A DNA stretch of 64,000 bases, from contig JANVCC010000011.1 in the NCBI GenBank assembly GCA_025345505.1, positions 4,049,808-4,113,807 on the forward strand, given 5' to 3'. The notes under the pieces were generated by a model. It did no database searches and was not told the DNA's origin. It saw only the letters and a list, made by a program, of their open reading frames with translations. Source of the DNA: Todiramphus chloris collaris. Taxonomy: Eukaryota > Chordata > Aves > Coraciiformes > Alcedinidae. Position numbers and translations under genes: made by a program. Below are positions 60,901-64,000 of the stretch, piece after piece. Every line of letters begins with the position of its first letter. Within the stretch, counting starts at the first letter, position 1.

Positions 60901-61559
60901 TGCAAAATATAAGTCTTGTAGGAATAAACATTATTCTGACTTCCTATTATTCTTTCATTTTGGTCAGATAAAAATAACTCAGTGAAGGAGTTGTTTACAA
61001 TATGTCAAGACCTCTTTTACTCTGCCATAGAAACAAGAATCACAAGAGTGAAAAAAAAAGAGAAAAGAAAAAAAAAAAAGATATCTCTAAAAAGCTAAAA
61101 GAGATATTATGAGTAAAGTTCTTACACACAAAAGATTTTTTTTTTAATTAGTTGAATGTCTGCACTAGTTATTTATTACAGTAAAGAAAGTGTTTTTCTC
61201 TCTTAATCCATTATAATAATTATTATCATTACTCATTTCCGTTACAGGAAACATGTAGCTGGTCAACTGAAGATCAGGATCTAGTATTTTCAGTATAGAT
61301 AAGTAACAAGTCTGTTGTTTTCCAGATAGCTTATAATATGAGTGACAGAAACTAAATCTATACTAATAAATTAAAAAGCATCAAAAAATACTGTGAGGCT
61401 CTGGAATACAATTGCTTATGCATTAAAAATGTCAGAGTGGTCCTTAGCATGTTTCTGGATAGGTCCAGGTAGCAGTCTTCAAAATCATCCTGAAGTATAC
61501 AGATCAGGAGGTAGTATAAACCAGTTAATTCTCAATCTATATTTTTTACTTCAACAGCC
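57998..61559. other. Unique AT-rich DNA with small repeats
   Basis: Nothing gene-like recognised. It contains a TTG trinucleotide run at 59294-59324, a 22-bp doublet at 60641-60684 and several A or T runs. A possible very decayed CR1 tail near 58056-58120 was too weak to call. Confidence 0.5.
59294..59324 (+). repeat. TTG trinucleotide microsatellite
   Basis: About ten uninterrupted TTG units, flanked by T-rich sequence. A likely length-variable locus. Confidence 0.95.
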
Positions 61560-61563
61560 TTGA

Positions 61564-61770
61564 TTTTTCTTTTCTTTTCTTTTCTTTTCTTTTCTTTTCT
61601 TTTCTTTTCTTNNNNNNNNNNTCTTTTCTTTTCTTTTCTTTTCTTTTCTTTTCTTTTCTTTTCTTTTCCTTCCCTTTCCCTTTTTCCTTTCCTTTTTCCT
61701 TTTTCCTTTTTCCTTTTCTTTTTCCTTTCCTTTTTCCTTTCCTTTTTCCTTTCCTTTTTCCTTTCCTTTT
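61564..61770 (+). repeat. Homopyrimidine TTTTC/TTTCC array with a 10-N gap
   Basis: TTTTC units run from about 61565 to 61611, Ns cover 61612-61621, TTTTC units continue to about 61667, and TTTCC/TTTTTCC variants then run to about 61770. On the minus strand it is a homopurine array like those at 24.0 and 34.8 kb. Open frames read through it are repeat artefacts. Confidence 0.95.
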
Positions 61771-62021
61771 CATAATCTGAGAGTTAGAGAAAGCCTTGGA
61801 CATGTTTAGATTGCTAACGCAGACTGAGAGAGGATTCAATACTTGTGTGAAAGTGGCGAATGGATGTGAGACTTAGAAGATAAATAAAACATTAACAGAA
61901 TTTAAGCTAAAAAGCTTTTTCACAGATCATGAACATAAATCTTTCCCCTCATTTAACTTGAGACATCCAAGAAAATTTTCACTTTTTATAATTGAAATCT
62001 GAGATGATCAAGGAACCAGTC

Positions 62022-62149
62022 AAGGTCAGATTAGACGGGTTCCGAGAAACCTGCTCTAGTTGATGATGTTCCTGCTCACTGCAGTGAGGTTGGAACTAGA
62101 TCACCTTTAAAGGTGCCTTCCAACCCAGACCATACTGATTCTATGATAT
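62022..62149 (+). mobile_element. CR1 LINE 3'-tail fragment
   Basis: A plus-strand CR1 3' UTR. It contains 'aaggtcagattagacgggtt', 'gaaacctgctctagttgatg', 'gaggttggaactagatcacc', 'ggtgccttccaacccagac' and a terminal 'tgattctatgat'. The 'TGATGATGTTCCTGCTCA' block is typical of one CR1 subfamily. It is only about 130 bp, non-coding. Confidence 0.88.
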
Positions 62150-64000
62150 TTTCTAGCATTCTGTATGATTCACTTCCAAACTACTACCATAATTCTCAGC
62201 TTGTCCATAAAGTAGAAAAGTCTAAGTGTTATCATGCCCCTGCTTTCCTCCTCATCTGGACACAACAAGAACAAGACTCCACGAACTCTAGAAATCTTAT
62301 ATTTTGTGGGGGACTTGTAGTTTCTCAGGGAGCCATGCATTCACAGAAATCCTCTGGGTTGCTACCTTCAGTGCCCTGAAGTTCACAATTAGGAAGATAC
62401 AATTTTGGAGGCTTCTATTCTTAGCATACACCACTACTGTTTTACCTAGATAATTTCATCTCTATTAATCAAGTTCATATTCCAACTTAGATATGCATTT
62501 TTCAAAGGTACTTCTGAAGTGGCAGTGCAGTAATGCAGGTAAACATGGATTCTTCTTTAATATTATCATTTGTTTCCACTTGAATAGTACTGTTGAACTC
62601 ACTAGACCTCCTTATGCTCTAAACCTGTGGAAATTTTAAAAGTATTTTTTTCTGAAAAGATAGAAAGAGAACAAGCCTTTAAATGCTTGATGGTATGGTA
62701 GGCTATAAGGATTGTTACATTTGGTACATTTTAGATGTATTTATATTTTCTCACTTAGCTTAGTATGGCATGACTACTTTGGGACTGCCTGCATTAGAAA
62801 GCAAAGTTCTTCCCTTTCTTTCTATTTTATTGTCTAAGGCTGTAATGGTGAATTTACCACTTGAAAAGTGGGTAATCTGTGTGGATGAAACACAGACATT
62901 AGTACATGTTCTGAAGTTGCTAACATAAAATCCACTTGCTTGATTAACATAAAATAATGCATATTTCTTTAACATTAGAGACAGAAGAAGAGATTTAACT
63001 TATTAAACTGTAATGAGATGAAATTTCATTCTCATCTGCCATTTCTTAGTTATAACAGTTAATAGAGGGAAAGCCAATTTAATTAAACTTCAAGAAAGGC
63101 TAATCCAATAATGTTATGAAGTGGATTTGCCTTGACTACATGTCAGAAATCTTCTTCCAGCCTGATTAACTCAAAGGAATCTGATCTTAAGGTTTCTACT
63201 TTTTTTTTTTTTTTTTTTCCTCTGGAATCATGCAGAATTCAGATTGGAGTGTCCTGCCAATTCATCAGTTTTCATGGAGAAACATCTGTGACTTCTCAGG
63301 GCAATGTGGCTATGGGGACTCTTCTGATGACAAGCAATGACCCTCTCAGGGGTACCACACAAAAATGGGTGAAACAGCACAATCCTTCCAGCACCGAAAT
63401 TGCTGAAGTTTTATTTCTAGGCAGATCTACACAACTATATACATTGTCTTTTTTTTTTTATTTTATTTTTCCTCTGGACTGCATTACATCTCTCTGTGAC
63501 ATCTGTAACTCACTAGACAAATAGTTGTGTTTTTATTTTTTATCTGGGAAAAATATCTGTACATGTAGAAGATTATATAAATGAGAATTTACAATAAATA
63601 TATGAAATGCAAATAATAGAATCAATTTGCAGTTACTGAATTTTCACTGAACAAAACTGACTGTATTTCTTATCATTGTCACATATTTTATCGTAACTTT
63701 CTGTAACATACTTTTTTCTGCATTTAAAGAAGATAAAAAGATTATATTTATACAAATTATCTATTACTTAGTATGATGGAAATACCTAGTAATATTAAGA
63801 ATAGATCAGGACTGCTGCATATAAAAATGTGTAATGTAACAACATTCCTGGAATCCAAAACCTTGAAATTCAAGAGCAAACCACATGGCAATAGGATAAT
63901 ATGGTGCCTGAAATTTATGCCACATGATGAGCACATGGATGAACAGCTTCTCCTTGCCATGCACATTAGGGCTGCATTTGCTATCAGAAACAGAAATTTC
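62150..64000. other. Unique AT-rich DNA to the window end
   Basis: No gene or element recognised. T runs occur at 63200-63219 and 63449-63459. A 130-codon plus-strand frame at 63132-63524 crosses these T runs (poly-Phe stretches) and is best explained by chance. Confidence 0.5.

Overview
The window looks like non-coding DNA from a bird genome, either a gene-poor intergenic stretch or a long intron. It is AT-rich, CpG-poor and full of A/T homopolymers. Its recognisable content is almost entirely avian-type transposable elements: at least 16 fragments of the CR1 non-LTR retrotransposon, many ending in the CR1-typical direct repeats of TTCTATGA type, plus one clear and two probable solitary retroviral LTRs. 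No complete host gene, rRNA, tRNA, CRISPR array or bacterial-type operon was seen. Species and chromosome cannot be read from the sequence.

Layout. 1-6.9 kb: unique AT-rich DNA. 7-11.5 kb: four plus-strand CR1 pieces, one with an internal deletion and a 144-bp tandem duplication. 11.5-18.5 kb: unique DNA with homopolymers. 18.5-20.6 kb: two CR1 pieces, the first with a 220-codon open ORF2 C-terminus. 22.8-27.3 kb: three minus-strand CR1 tails and a GA-rich microsatellite holding a 247-N gap. 34.4-40.3 kb: the densest block, with a minus-strand CR1 piece, a homopurine array with a gap, a 2.4-kb CR1 covering the end of the endonuclease through RT to the 3' tail (broken frames), a second CR1 split by a probable solo LTR, and a further LTR candidate. 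43.3-48.2 kb: a 2.2-kb-spaced pair of diverged unclassified repeats flanking a minus-strand CR1, then a diverged array of about 80-bp units, then a plus-strand CR1. 52.2-54.3 kb: a well-preserved solo LTR and the best-preserved CR1 tail (243-codon open frame). 54.3-64 kb: mostly unique DNA with one TTTTC array and gap, one short CR1 tail, and one candidate host terminal exon near 57.5 kb.

The elements do not work together as a system. All CR1 copies are 5'-truncated and the LTRs lack internal regions, so none looks capable of moving by itself. The most useful leads are the possible membrane-protein terminal exon at 57529-57726, the 80-bp minisatellite, the unclassified repeat pair, and the nested insertion order at 38-39.5 kb. 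Family names come from memory of avian consensus sequences; no search was run.
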